Shown here: piece after piece, positions 27,954-36,694 of the stretch | Position numbering within the stretch: the stretch's first letter is position 1 | Layout of the letters: each line of letters opens with the position of its first letter | Assembly (NCBI RefSeq): GCF_019602855.1 | Contig: NZ_CP080767.1 | Coordinates: forward strand, 558,001 to 622,000 | DNA length: 64,000 nt | From: Cupriavidus pinatubonensis | GTDB lineage: Bacteria > Pseudomonadota > Gammaproteobacteria > Burkholderiales > Burkholderiaceae | Reading direction: 5' to 3' | The notes under the pieces: model-generated | Seen by the model: only the letters and a program-made list of their open reading frames with translations | Told to the model about the DNA's origin: nothing | The model's database searches: none | Program-made: the position numbers and the translations under genes

Positions 27954-29021
27954 TCAGGCCATGCTGTCGAAGAAGCGCAGAATCCGCGCGGGCAGCCATT
28001 CGATATGCCCGCTGAACGGCAGCAGCGGCAACTGTGCCAGCAGGCCGGCAGGTGGTGTCATGAAGCCGACGTGGCCGCCGTGTTCGGGCTGCTCCAGCCA
28101 GACCTGCGGACTGACGTCGGCGGGGCCGGGCAGGTGCCGGGCCGGCAGGAACGGGTCGTTGCGCGCGTTAAGCACCAGCGTCGGCACGGCAATCTCGCCG
28201 AGCACGGGTTTGCTCGCGGCGCGCTTCCAGTAGTCGTTGGTATCGCGAAAGCCGTGCAGCGGCGCGGTGACGACGTTGTCGAACGCGTACAGGTCGCGGC
28301 TGGCCAGCATGGTGTCCCGGTCGAACAGGCCTGGAAACTGTTCGAGCTTGGCCAGCGACTTGCGCTTGAGCGTCTGCAGGAACATGCGCGTGTAGAGCAT
28401 GTTGAAGCCTTCTGACAGCGCAGCGCCGCCGGCGGCCAGGTCCAGCGGCGCGGAGATCGACGCGGCCGCTGTCACGAAGTCGGCCGTGCTGCCCTGTTCG
28501 CCAAGGTAGCGCAGCAACGCGTTGCCACCCAGCGATATGCCGACCACCAGCATCTTGCGGTCACCCGCGCAGTGTTCGCGGCGCAGGCGTTCGAGTACCC
28601 AGCGGATCTCGGCGGAATCGCCGGAATGATAGAAGCGCGGCGCGCGATTGAGCTCGCCCGAGCAGCCACGGAAGTGTGGGATCACGCCCTGCCAGCCGCG
28701 TGGCCGCAGTGCATGCATCAGCGCCTGTGCGTAGTGGCTGCCGGAATCGCCTTCGAGCCCATGGAACATCACCAGCAGCGGCGAGCCGTCATGGACCGCG
28801 TGCGTGGTCCAGTCGAGGTCGATGAAGTCCTGGTCGGGCGTGTCCCAGCGCTCGCGGCGAAAGTGCACGCGCGGCGGACGGCGCGTAAAGCGCGCGGGAA
28901 TAATGGTCTGGGCGTGGCCGCCACGCAGCCACCAGGGCATGGCGATGCTGTCGCCATAAGCGTGGCCCGTGGCGTCGGCCTGGGTGGTGGATGGCAGGCG
29001 ATGGTGCGGAAGCTGCGTCAT
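27954..29021 (-). CDS. Alpha/beta hydrolase, YheT family
   Basis: A 355-residue alpha/beta hydrolase. The N-terminal LRGGHAQTIIPARFTRR is the hallmark of YheT/ABHD1-type hydrolases. The nucleophile is Ser163 in VGISLGGN. The acid is probably Asp in NARNDPFLP, and the base His lies in EHGGHVGFM. Substrates of the family are poorly known; lipid esters are the usual guess. It lies upstream of the conserved unknown gene and downstream of an NTF2-like gene on the same strand. Confidence 0.87.
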   Translation of the reverse strand: MTQLPHHRLPSTTQADATGHAYGDSIAMPWWLRGGHAQTIIPARFTRRPPRVHFRRERWDTPDQDFIDLDWTTHAVHDGSPLLVMFHGLEGDSGSHYAQALMHALRPRGWQGVIPHFRGCSGELNRAPRFYHSGDSAEIRWVLERLRREHCAGDRKMLVVGISLGGNALLRYLGEQGSTADFVTAAASISAPLDLAAGGAALSEGFNMLYTRMFLQTLKRKSLAKLEQFPGLFDRDTMLASRDLYAFDNVVTAPLHGFRDTNDYWKRAASKPVLGEIAVPTLVLNARNDPFLPARHLPGPADVSPQVWLEQPEHGGHVGFMTPPAGLLAQLPLLPFSGHIEWLPARILRFFDSMA

Positions 29022-29076
29022 GCCGGCATCGGTCGTGCGAAGGGCCGGGCGCGACGGCCCGGAGCCTGTGTTGCGT

Positions 29077-29517
29077 TCAGTGCAGGGCCTGCCCCGGGGC
29101 AGCGGCCACGGTGGCTACCTGCACGGCGTTGGCCGGGCTGCAGTGGATATGCGCGAGGCGCCAGCCCTCATGGTTTTGCATCAGCACGTATGTCGTGTGC
29201 ACGTACAGGTCGGCCTCGACGCGGTCCGTGCCGAAGCGCAGGGCCTCGGTCACGTCGAAGATCGATACGCCCAGCGACGCATGGCTGCTGGTCTCGATCG
29301 CATCGATCAGCACCGGCTGCTCTTCGAGCAATTGCGAGAACGCCTGGCGCAGGTGTTCATGGCCGATCAGGCGCTGCCCGTCAGGCATCACGCAGGTGAC
29401 CGAGTCTTCGTCGAGCCACAGTCGCAGCGCGCCGTCGGCATCGCGCAGTTTCATGGCCTCGCGGAAGGCCTGGACAATGTCTTCCGCGGAATCGAACAGA
29501 CGGGCAAAACGGGGCAT
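29077..29517 (-). CDS. NTF2-like (SnoaL/DUF4440-type) protein
   Basis: A 146-residue protein with the cone-shaped NTF2-like fold pattern: N-terminal helix FREAMKLRDADGALRLWLDE, the central IGHEHLRQAFSQLL, and C-terminal strands ending EGWRLAHIHCSP. Members can be small enzymes or binding proteins, and no catalytic residue set can be assigned here. It ends 55 bases before the hydrolase gene and starts 17 bases after waaF, all on the minus strand, so it is likely in one transcript. Confidence 0.8.
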   Translation of the reverse strand: MPRFARLFDSAEDIVQAFREAMKLRDADGALRLWLDEDSVTCVMPDGQRLIGHEHLRQAFSQLLEEQPVLIDAIETSSHASLGVSIFDVTEALRFGTDRVEADLYVHTTYVLMQNHEGWRLAHIHCSPANAVQVATVAAAPGQALH

Positions 29518-29534
29518 GGTCGCGATTTCAGGGG

Positions 29535-30557
29535 TCAGGGCCGGTGCAGCAGCTTGCGCAGTTCAACGAACACCATTTCGGGCTCGATGTCCTTCAGGCA
29601 GCGCATGTGTCCCAGGGGACACTCGTGTTTGAGGCACGGACTGCATTCGAGTTGCAGCCACATGATACTCGCTGCCTGTGACAGGGGCGGCGTCTGGCGC
29701 GGATCGCTCGAGCCGAACACCGCAACTTGCGGGCGGTTCAGCGCCGCGGCGATGTGCATGAGGCCGGTGTCGTTGCATACGGCCGCTTCGGACAGCGCGA
29801 GCAGGTCGATGGCATCGTCGAGCGAAGTCTTGCCGCACAGGTTGCGCACGAACGGCGCTTCGCTCGTGATCTCCGCAGCGGCGTCCGCATCGGCGGCCGC
29901 GCCCAGCGTGATCATCTGGGCATACGGGTACGAGCGCCTCAGCATCTGTGCGAGCTTCGCGAAATGCGCGGCAGGCCAGCGACGGGCGGGGCCGAAGCCA
30001 GCGCCCGGGCAGAACGCGATCACGCGTGTCTGCGGCGGGATGCCGAAGCGCTCGGCCGTGGCGGCGATCCGGACGGCATCGGTACGCAGGCGCGGTTCGG
30101 GCAATTCCGCCGGCGGCTTTGCGCCGGGCCGCAGCGCCAGGCGCGCGTAATGCTCGGCCATGACCGGGCGGCCGTTGCGCGGCGGGTTGGCATGGCGCAC
30201 GTTCAGCATGCCAAAGCGAGACTCGCCGCGATAGCCGACGCGCAGCGGAATGCCTGCCAGCCACGGAATCAGCGCCGACTTGAGCGAATCCGGCAGCACG
30301 TAGGCCATGTCGTAGCCTTCGTTCTTGAGCTGCTGGGCGAACATGAACCGTGCCGAAAGCTGCAGCTTCCCGTGCGTCAGGTCGCTCGGGAAGACCCTGC
30401 CCATCTCCGGCATGCGCGCCAGCACCGGGCCGACCCATTTGGGTGCAAGGGCGTCGATGACCAGCCGCGGATGGCGCGCCTTGAGCAGCCCGAGCAGCGG
30501 CTGGGCCATCAGGGCGTCGCTGATCCGGTCAGGGGCGATGACGAGGGCTTTTTTCAT
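29535..30557 (-). CDS. waaF: ADP-heptose:LPS heptosyltransferase II
   Basis: A 340-residue GT9-family glycosyltransferase that adds the second heptose to the lipopolysaccharide inner core at the cytoplasmic face of the inner membrane. Visible are the N-terminal ALVIAPDRISDALMAQPLL, FCPGAGFGPARRWP (ADP-heptose binding) and NDTGLMHIAAALNRPQVAVF, with the C-terminal cysteine-containing ECSPCLKHECPLGH. Length and motifs match WaaF rather than WaaC. Neighbours are a zinc-finger gene upstream and the NTF2-like gene downstream. Confidence 0.94.
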   Translation of the reverse strand: MKKALVIAPDRISDALMAQPLLGLLKARHPRLVIDALAPKWVGPVLARMPEMGRVFPSDLTHGKLQLSARFMFAQQLKNEGYDMAYVLPDSLKSALIPWLAGIPLRVGYRGESRFGMLNVRHANPPRNGRPVMAEHYARLALRPGAKPPAELPEPRLRTDAVRIAATAERFGIPPQTRVIAFCPGAGFGPARRWPAAHFAKLAQMLRRSYPYAQMITLGAAADADAAAEITSEAPFVRNLCGKTSLDDAIDLLALSEAAVCNDTGLMHIAAALNRPQVAVFGSSDPRQTPPLSQAASIMWLQLECSPCLKHECPLGHMRCLKDIEPEMVFVELRKLLHRP

Positions 30558-30665
30558 GAGTGGGGCGAAGCTTGCCCGCCGTCAGTGGCGGGCGGAAATG
30601 CCAACGCCCCGGGGCGCCGCCAGGCGGCCCGGAGCGTCGGAGTGCTGCAGGAGCGTGTGGGCCGC

Positions 30666-30860
30666 TCAGTGGTGGCCCTTCAGCACGGTGCCCGGCTTGA
30701 GCTTGTACACGGTGCCGCAGTACGGGCACTTGGCTTCGCCGGTGTCGACCACGTCCAGGAACACGCGCGGATGGTAGTTCCACGCCGGCGTGTTGGCCGT
30801 GGGGCAGTGCAGGGGAATGTCTTCGGCGCCGATTTCGACGATGGTGGCGGTTTGCGTCAT
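30666..30860 (-). CDS. Small zinc-finger protein (zf-CHCC type)
   Basis: A 64-residue protein resembling the C-terminal zinc-binding domain of NDUFS6. The zinc ligands are probably Cys19 (PLHCPT), His30 (NYHPRVFL) and the pair in KCPYCGTVYKL. In betaproteobacteria a gene like this often sits between ilvE and waaF; here waaF is present and ilvE is not in the window. Function is not established. Confidence 0.88.
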   Translation of the reverse strand: MTQTATIVEIGAEDIPLHCPTANTPAWNYHPRVFLDVVDTGEAKCPYCGTVYKLKPGTVLKGHH

Positions 30861-31087
30861 GGTGTTGCGGGGTGTCGTGCTTCGGGATTCGGTCGTGCTG
30901 CCGCCTTGCCGGGCGTCAGCCGCTTCTTGTCTGGCTTGCCGGTTCCGCCGGATATCCGGGGTGCGGCAAAAGCATACATTGTAAGCTGCGGGGGCATGGG
31001 TGCCAACGCGGCAACTCGCGAAAGGCGGTCTAAAATGCCCGCTTTCGCGTCGTTCTTCCCCAATTTCCTGATTCCGGACCTGTTTCT

Positions 31088-34054
31088 GTGCAATCCGCCA
31101 CCCTTCCCGGCTCCGATGCTGCCCCCGGCAGCAGCCTTCCCGCCTGGCAACAGGCACTGGAAGCCCTGCAAGGGCTGGCGGCGGGCGCTGAGGGCGTGGG
31201 CATTGCAACGGATCGCCGCCTGCTGTGGGCACTGACCCTGGACGCCGACGGTGCCGTCGGCGCCATCGAGCCGCTGGAGCAGGTCCGCGGCGCGCGCGGT
31301 TGGGGCAAGCCGCGCCCGGTGCCCTTGGCGCGCGTGGCGGAGGACGGGCAACTGCCAGCATGGGATACACGCGTGGCGCATGCCATCCGGCGCGACCAGT
31401 CGCACAACCGGCGCTATGTGCTCGATCGCGCAGCCGCCATCGCGGCGCTGGTGGGCCACCCCGCGGTCGTGCTGGCCCGTTCGCCGGAACAGGTGCTGGA
31501 AGTGACCGAAGGCACGCCAGCGCTCGAAGCCGTGCATACCGACGGCCGTTACCTGCTGCGGATCTACCCGCCGCTGCGCGAAGCGCCCGCGATGGAAGCC
31601 TACCTGCCGGCGGCGGCACGCCAGGATGCCGAGGCGCTGCGCCATATCACGGTGCTGCGTGATGGCCCGCAGCGGTTGCGCGTCATCCGCTTTACGCCGG
31701 CGCAACTAGGCGCCGCGCAGCTCGTTGCCGATGGCCTTTCGATTCCCGAAGCCGGCCGCGCGCAACTTGACCGCACGCTGCGCGCGCTGGCGGGGCACTT
31801 CCAGGTCGAGGCCGACCCGACCGGCGCCGTGCGCGAACTGGAGCCCGAAGCGCGGCTGCGCGCCGAGGTGGCGCCGCATGGACGCGGCATCGCGCTGCGG
31901 CTCGTGGTCACGCCACTCGGACCGCTCGGTCCACGTCTGGCGCCCGGCGCGGGCCGCGAGCGGCTGATGGCCACCGTGCGCGGCGAAACGCTCGCGACGC
32001 AGCGCGATCTCGATGCCGAACTGGCGAACGTGGCCGAGGTATTTGCCGAACTGCCGTTTCTCGTCCCGCTGGCTCCGCCCGATGGCGAGCATAGCTGGGT
32101 GCTTGACGATCCCGAGGACGCATTGGCCGTGGTCGAAGCGCTGCCGCGCCTGGCCGGCGTGCAGGCGCTCGAGTGGCCGCGCGGCAAGGAGATGCGCGTG
32201 GTCGCCGCCGACCTGCCGCAACTCAGCGTGACGGTCGAAACGCGCAACACGTGGTACCGGCTGGTTGGCGAGCTGCGTGTGGCCGAAGGGCTCGTGCTGG
32301 AACTCGGCAAGCTGATCGACTGGACCAGCAGCCACGCGGGCCGTTTCGTGCCGATGGGGCAGGGCGTGTACATTGCGCTCACGCGCACGCTGCGGGGCCG
32401 CCTACGCGATCTGGCCAGTGTTGCCGACCAGGTCCCCGATGGTATCCGCGTCCCGTTGATGGCTACGCCATGGCTCGACGATGTGCTGGCCGGCGCGGGG
32501 GTCGATCCTGATGCGCATTTCCGCCAGCGGCTGGCACGATTGCGGACCGCGCGAGAGACCGATATCACGCTCCCGCCGAATCTGGCCGCCGAGCTGCGAC
32601 CCTACCAGTACGACGGCTACCGCTGGGCGATGACGCTGGCCTCCGCAGGCCTCGGCGCTTGTCTTGCCGACGACATGGGCCTCGGCAAGACGCTGCAGGC
32701 ACTGGCGGTGCTGCTGGCGCGCGCGGGCGGCGGCGCGGGCCTGGTGATCGCGCCGACTTCGGTCTGCGGCAACTGGGCCGCTGAAGCGCGACGCTTCGCG
32801 CCGACGCTCAATGTGCACGTCTATGCCGAAGGCGAGCGCGAAGCCCTGCTGGCCCAGGCGGGCGCAGGCGATCTCGTCATCGTCTCGTACACGCTGCTGC
32901 AGCAGGCGCGCCAGGCATTCTGCGCGCGCGAGTGGCACACGGTAGTGGCCGACGAAGCGCAGGCGATCAAGAACGCCGCATCGCGCCGTGCGCAGGCATT
33001 GTTCGATCTGCCATCGGGATTCCGCATGGTGCTTTCGGGCACGCCCATCGAAAACCGGCTGGCCGAACTCTGGTCGGTCATGCGTTTCTGCAACCCGGGC
33101 TTGCTCGGCTCGCTGGCCCGCTTCAACGAGCATTTCGCGAACCCCATCGAGCGCAGTGGCGCACGAGAAGTCCGTCAGCGGCTGGGGCGCATGATCGCGC
33201 CCTTCGTGCTGCGCCGGACCAAGGCGCAGGTGCTCGACGAACTGCCGCCGCGCACCGAACTTGTCATCCGCGTCGAGCCGGCACCGGTCGAGGCCGCGCA
33301 CTACGAGGCATTGCGACGGCAGGCGCAGTCCCAGGCCGAAGCTGCGCTCGCACGCGTCGAAGCTGCGCGCAAGGCTACGCGCGGCGCTCCCGAGGGCGCG
33401 CGCGCGAGGGCAGTGGCACAGGCCCAGTTTCAGGCGGAGGCCCGCATCCACGTGCTCGCGCAACTGATGCGGCTGCGTCGCGCGGCCTGCGATGCGCGGC
33501 TCGTGACGCCGGAGGTGGGTCAGGCAGGCGCCAAGGTGCGGACCTTTGTCGACCTTGCCGGCGAACTCGCGGCCAATGGCCACAAGGTGCTGGTGTTCAG
33601 CCAGTTCGTGGATTTCCTGCAATTGCTCAGGCAGGGCATCGAACAAGCGGGACTCGCGCTGCAGTACCTGGACGGCGCCACGCCAGCTGCCGAACGCACA
33701 CGGCGCGTGGCCGCGTTCCAGGCGGGCGAGGGCGATGTCTTCCTGATCAGCCTGAAGGCCGGTGGTTTCGGCCTGAACCTGACGGCGGCCGACTACGTGA
33801 TCATCGCCGATCCGTGGTGGAATCCGGCCGCGGAAGACCAGGCCATGGGCCGCGCCCATCGTATCGGCCAGCAGCGTCCCGTTACCGTGTACCGGCTCAT
33901 CACCGCGGGGACCATCGAGGAGCGTATCGTCGAACTGCACAAGGACAAGCGCGCGCTGGCCGACGGCTTGCTCGATGCCGATGACGAAGCCGCGTCGGGC
34001 ATCGGCGCACCGCTGCCCGACGTGGATGAACTGGTCGGGCTGCTGCGGCGCTGA
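31088..34054 (+). CDS. SNF2/HepA-family DEAD/DEAH helicase
   Basis: A 988-residue Swi2/Snf2 ATPase. Residues 1-490 form a large N-terminal region without a motif I recognise. The ATPase core begins near residue 496 (LRPYQYDGYRWAM), with DDMGLGKT near 529 (Walker A), DEAQAIKN near 622 (Walker B) and SGTPIENRLAELWS. The second lobe has LKAGGFGLNLTAADYV and DPWWNPAAEDQAMGRAHRIG near 908. These enzymes move along double-stranded DNA and remodel protein-DNA complexes. The GTG at 31088 is the first codon consistent with the frame's coding character; it has only a weak ribosome site. RapA itself has a different N-terminus. Confidence 0.88.
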   Translation: MQSATLPGSDAAPGSSLPAWQQALEALQGLAAGAEGVGIATDRRLLWALTLDADGAVGAIEPLEQVRGARGWGKPRPVPLARVAEDGQLPAWDTRVAHAIRRDQSHNRRYVLDRAAAIAALVGHPAVVLARSPEQVLEVTEGTPALEAVHTDGRYLLRIYPPLREAPAMEAYLPAAARQDAEALRHITVLRDGPQRLRVIRFTPAQLGAAQLVADGLSIPEAGRAQLDRTLRALAGHFQVEADPTGAVRELEPEARLRAEVAPHGRGIALRLVVTPLGPLGPRLAPGAGRERLMATVRGETLATQRDLDAELANVAEVFAELPFLVPLAPPDGEHSWVLDDPEDALAVVEALPRLAGVQALEWPRGKEMRVVAADLPQLSVTVETRNTWYRLVGELRVAEGLVLELGKLIDWTSSHAGRFVPMGQGVYIALTRTLRGRLRDLASVADQVPDGIRVPLMATPWLDDVLAGAGVDPDAHFRQRLARLRTARETDITLPPNLAAELRPYQYDGYRWAMTLASAGLGACLADDMGLGKTLQALAVLLARAGGGAGLVIAPTSVCGNWAAEARRFAPTLNVHVYAEGEREALLAQAGAGDLVIVSYTLLQQARQAFCAREWHTVVADEAQAIKNAASRRAQALFDLPSGFRMVLSGTPIENRLAELWSVMRFCNPGLLGSLARFNEHFANPIERSGAREVRQRLGRMIAPFVLRRTKAQVLDELPPRTELVIRVEPAPVEAAHYEALRRQAQSQAEAALARVEAARKATRGAPEGARARAVAQAQFQAEARIHVLAQLMRLRRAACDARLVTPEVGQAGAKVRTFVDLAGELAANGHKVLVFSQFVDFLQLLRQGIEQAGLALQYLDGATPAAERTRRVAAFQAGEGDVFLISLKAGGFGLNLTAADYVIIADPWWNPAAEDQAMGRAHRIGQQRPVTVYRLITAGTIEERIVELHKDKRALADGLLDADDEAASGIGAPLPDVDELVGLLRR

Positions 34055-34117
34055 GCGTTGCCGCGATACGACTGATCACACCATATGCCGGCGCGGCATA
34101 CCTTCAAGTGAACTCGG

Positions 34118-34176
34118 TCGTTTGGTTTTGCCGCGAACATTGCTATCGTGTGGTCTTGGCCCAGGGCGCCAAGACC
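34118..34176 (+). promoter_or_regulatory. Possible promoter and inverted repeat upstream of the Bug gene
   Basis: A weak -35/-10 pair TTGGTT and TATCGT with a 16-base spacer is followed immediately by a perfect 9-bp inverted repeat GGTCTTGGC-ccagggc-GCCAAGACC at 34152-34176. It could be an operator or a leader hairpin. Confidence 0.35.
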
Positions 34177-34249
34177 CTGGCCCGTGATGGCGTCGTCCCT
34201 GCAGATGGTAATGGCGCCGTTGTCCTTCACTTTCCACGACGGTGCCCCT

Positions 34250-35254
34250 ATGTCCCGCCTGCCCCTGCGTTTGTCCTTCCGCTCCGCACTCAAACTGACC
34301 GCTGGCCTCGCCGCGGCCTGCGCCATTGCCGCGCCCGCGCTTGCACAAGGCGAATGGCCGACGCAGCCGGTGACCATCCTGATGGGTTTCACCGCGGGCT
34401 CCGGTGTGGACATGGTGGGCCGCACGCTGCAGGAATCGCTGCAGAAGTCGCTCAAGACGACCATCATCTACGACTACCGTCCGGGCGCGGGCGGCAACGT
34501 GGCCTCGGAAGTCGTGGCCCACGCCAAGCCGGACGGCTACACACTGCTGCTCGGCACGGCCGCCACGCACGGCATCAACCCGGCGCTGTACAAGACCCTG
34601 CCGTTCGATGCCGACGCCGATTTCACGCCGATCGCGCCGCTGGTCGAAGTCTCGAACGTGCTGACTATCAACCCGGCCGTGATCGATGTGAAGTCGGTCA
34701 AGGAGTTCATCGAGAAGATCAAGGCCAATCCGGGCAAGTACAACTACGCGTCGACGGGCAACGGCACGGGCACGCATTTGGCGTTCGCCGAGTTCAACGC
34801 ACGTGCGGGTCTCGACATGGTCCACGTGCCGTACAAGGGCGGCCCCGACGCACTGCAGGCCGTGCTCAAGGGCGAGGTCTGCTGCATCTTCAACCAGGTC
34901 CAGAGCGTGCTGCCGCAATATCGCGCGGGCAAGGTGCGCTTGCTTGGCGTGAGCACGAACAAGCGCGTGCCGGTCATTCCTGAAGTGCCGGCCATTGCCG
35001 AAAGCGGCCTGCCCGGCTTCAACAGCACGATCTGGTTTGGCTTCTTCGGTCCGAAGGGCCTGGACCCGAAGATCGCGCGCAAGATCAATGACGCGGTGAA
35101 AGTTGCGCTGGAAAACCCGGCGATTCGCCAGAAGCTGATCGATGCCGGCAACACGCCGCGCGTGGAGACCGTCGATCAGTTCAAGGCTACGGTGAAGGCG
35201 GACCGCCAGAAGTGGGCGGGCGTGGTGAAGACGGTTGGGGCGTCGATCGATTGA
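34250..35254 (+). CDS. Tripartite tricarboxylate transporter substrate-binding protein (Bug/TctC family)
   Basis: A 334-residue periplasmic binding protein. The signal peptide ends AAPALAQ|GEWP. The Bug-family pattern is clear: PTQPVTILMGFTAGSGVDMVG, RPGAGGNVASEVVAHAKPDG, then VPYKGGPDALQAVLKGEV. Members bind carboxylic acids or similar small ligands; many are orphans with no membrane partners nearby, as here. The ATG at 34250 gives a normal signal peptide; upstream in-frame starts would only lengthen it. Ligand unknown. Confidence 0.92.
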   Translation: MSRLPLRLSFRSALKLTAGLAAACAIAAPALAQGEWPTQPVTILMGFTAGSGVDMVGRTLQESLQKSLKTTIIYDYRPGAGGNVASEVVAHAKPDGYTLLLGTAATHGINPALYKTLPFDADADFTPIAPLVEVSNVLTINPAVIDVKSVKEFIEKIKANPGKYNYASTGNGTGTHLAFAEFNARAGLDMVHVPYKGGPDALQAVLKGEVCCIFNQVQSVLPQYRAGKVRLLGVSTNKRVPVIPEVPAIAESGLPGFNSTIWFGFFGPKGLDPKIARKINDAVKVALENPAIRQKLIDAGNTPRVETVDQFKATVKADRQKWAGVVKTVGASID

Positions 35255-35314
35255 TCGGGGTTTGAACGAGACGCGCCCGCGAAGGTGCGGGCGCGTCGGG
35301 CGCTGCGTGCACGG

Positions 35315-35627
35315 CTAAGACAAATAGAGGTAGATCTGCTTCCACAGCTTGCCGTGGCGTAAAGAGTCGAGGGGAAGCAAGGAGAGCGGAAGAAGCGCAA
35401 TGCACAGGAGCCAGAGTGCCCGCTGTCCCACGGACCGACCCAACGCCATCACCGCGCCTGCAGCGAAGGGGGGCCACGATGGCGTAGACCCGGACCCACG
35501 TCGGACAGTCTTCGGCACAGGAGTGGAGCTTCAATACTCCTGCGACATACGTCGGCCCGAGGTCAATCAGGCAACCCAGGCCAAAGCCGATGATGAAGAG
35601 TATGGTTTTCGCAAAGAATGTCTTCAT
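35315..35627 (-). pseudogene. Frameshifted small membrane protein, paralog of the next gene
   Basis: The frame opens at ATG 35627 with MKTFFAKTILFIIGFGLGCL and is lost at a run of six G on the plus strand (35468-35473). Removing one base restores a 103-residue protein ending KLWKQIYLYLS at 35315; the corrected length (312 bases) is an exact multiple of three. It has an N-terminal membrane helix, a C-x3-C motif (HSCAEDCP) and further hydrophobic segments. The first 55 residues closely resemble the intact gene at 35724-36044. Pseudogene or sequencing error cannot be told apart here. Confidence 0.65.
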
Positions 35628-35723
35628 GATTGGCTGATCAGCGGAATTCCTCGGGCATTGGTCAGGTAGTTGCAAGGATTCCCTGTGCTTTCCATGACCG
35701 AAGAGACTTTGTGTGCGACTCGA

Positions 35724-36044
35724 TTAGAAGTGGGAGAGGATCCGCCGCAGCAGTCCGATCTGATACGCATGGCTGAGCCACGCTAATGAGCAATGCGCGA
35801 GTGCCAGCAAGAGCAAGATGACCGCCCATTGCCTAACTGTGCGCATCCAGGCCAGAGCGAAGGAAAGAGCAAATGGCGTCAGCAGGTATAGGAAGATGGC
35901 GCTTGCCTGAATCCACGAAGGGCATCCCTCCGAGCATGATGAGATATTCAGCGTTTCCTCCACATAGGTTGGTACAAGATCAAACAGGCAGCCGAGGAAA
36001 AAGCCAATCAAGAGCAGGAAAGTCCTTGCAAGAATTGCTTTCAT
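35724..36044 (-). CDS. Small membrane protein, candidate immunity protein of the Tae4 island
   Basis: A 106-residue protein of unknown family. It has an N-terminal membrane helix (FLLLIGFFLGCLFDL), a C-x3-C motif (SCSEGCPSW) and two further hydrophobic segments, so probably three helices. The gene begins 10 bases after the broken Tae4-type amidase stop, on the same strand, and a frameshifted paralog lies just downstream. The position is where an immunity gene is expected, but it does not look like Tai4, which is a soluble periplasmic protein. G+C is clearly lower than in the flanking chromosome. Confidence 0.6.
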   Translation of the reverse strand: MKAILARTFLLLIGFFLGCLFDLVPTYVEETLNISSCSEGCPSWIQASAIFLYLLTPFALSFALAWMRTVRQWAVILLLLALAHCSLAWLSHAYQIGLLRRILSHF

Positions 36045-36054
36045 GGCTATCGGG

Positions 36055-36692
36055 CTAGCTGATTTCGAAGAACCAAATCACTCTTGCCTTGCCCAGATCG
36101 GCGTACGTACGACGAATGCTACGGATGCCTACACGGAATCTCAGAAAGTTGTGAAAGGCGCCGATGATGCCATTTGCCGTGAGCGTGGCGCCATTCCACA
36201 GGTCGATATGCCCCCCCTGTTGCCGCATCGGCCGATTCATCATGGCGCTGCCAGTATTCACCAAAGAAGATAATCCCGGTCCGGCCCCTCACCTTGTCGT
36301 GCCAGTCCGGCCCAGTCACCACATCGGGCCTTTCCGGTAATCCCGCAAACGGCTTCAGACACAACCACTGAGCCATTTCGTCCGCACGCGTAGCGGTCGG
36401 TTTTCCATCCAGAAGGATGCGCCCGAGCGTTGATTTCCCCCGGCCCGGCCTGACGTTCTTCTGGGAAAAGGACTTCATGTCGATGCCGATGCGATGCAGG
36501 GGTCGCGCTGAGCCGGATGGCGCACTGATTGGTGTGAGTCCTCTCCGGATCGCTATAGGGCTTGCCTGTGACGTAGTTGTCCCACAGTTGTCGGAAGGTA
36601 ACTGGCTGAATTTTCAGACTGATGGTCGAGCCAGCAACGGGGTTTGTCCGGATCGTACGGGCGCCGGCGGCAGGTAAGGATTGCGTCGGCAT
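36055..36692 (-). pseudogene. Type VI secretion amidase effector, Tae4-type, disrupted by two frameshifts
   Basis: Three successive frames together make one Tae4-like peptidoglycan amidase. The first (ATG 36692) carries FRQLWDNYVTGKPY and the catalytic cysteine in NQCAIRLS (codon 36532-36534). The second resumes as MKSFSQKNVRPGRGKSTLG through DEMAQWLCLKP and GRTGIIFFGEYW. The third carries the catalytic histidine in GGHIDLWNG (codon 36208-36210) and ends ARVIWFFEIS. Each break is one extra base in a G/C run: GGGG at 36499-36502 and CCCCCCC at 36211-36217. With both corrected the gene is 636 bases, 211 residues. It starts two bases after the PAAR gene. Confidence 0.75.
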
Positions 36693-36694
36693 GG

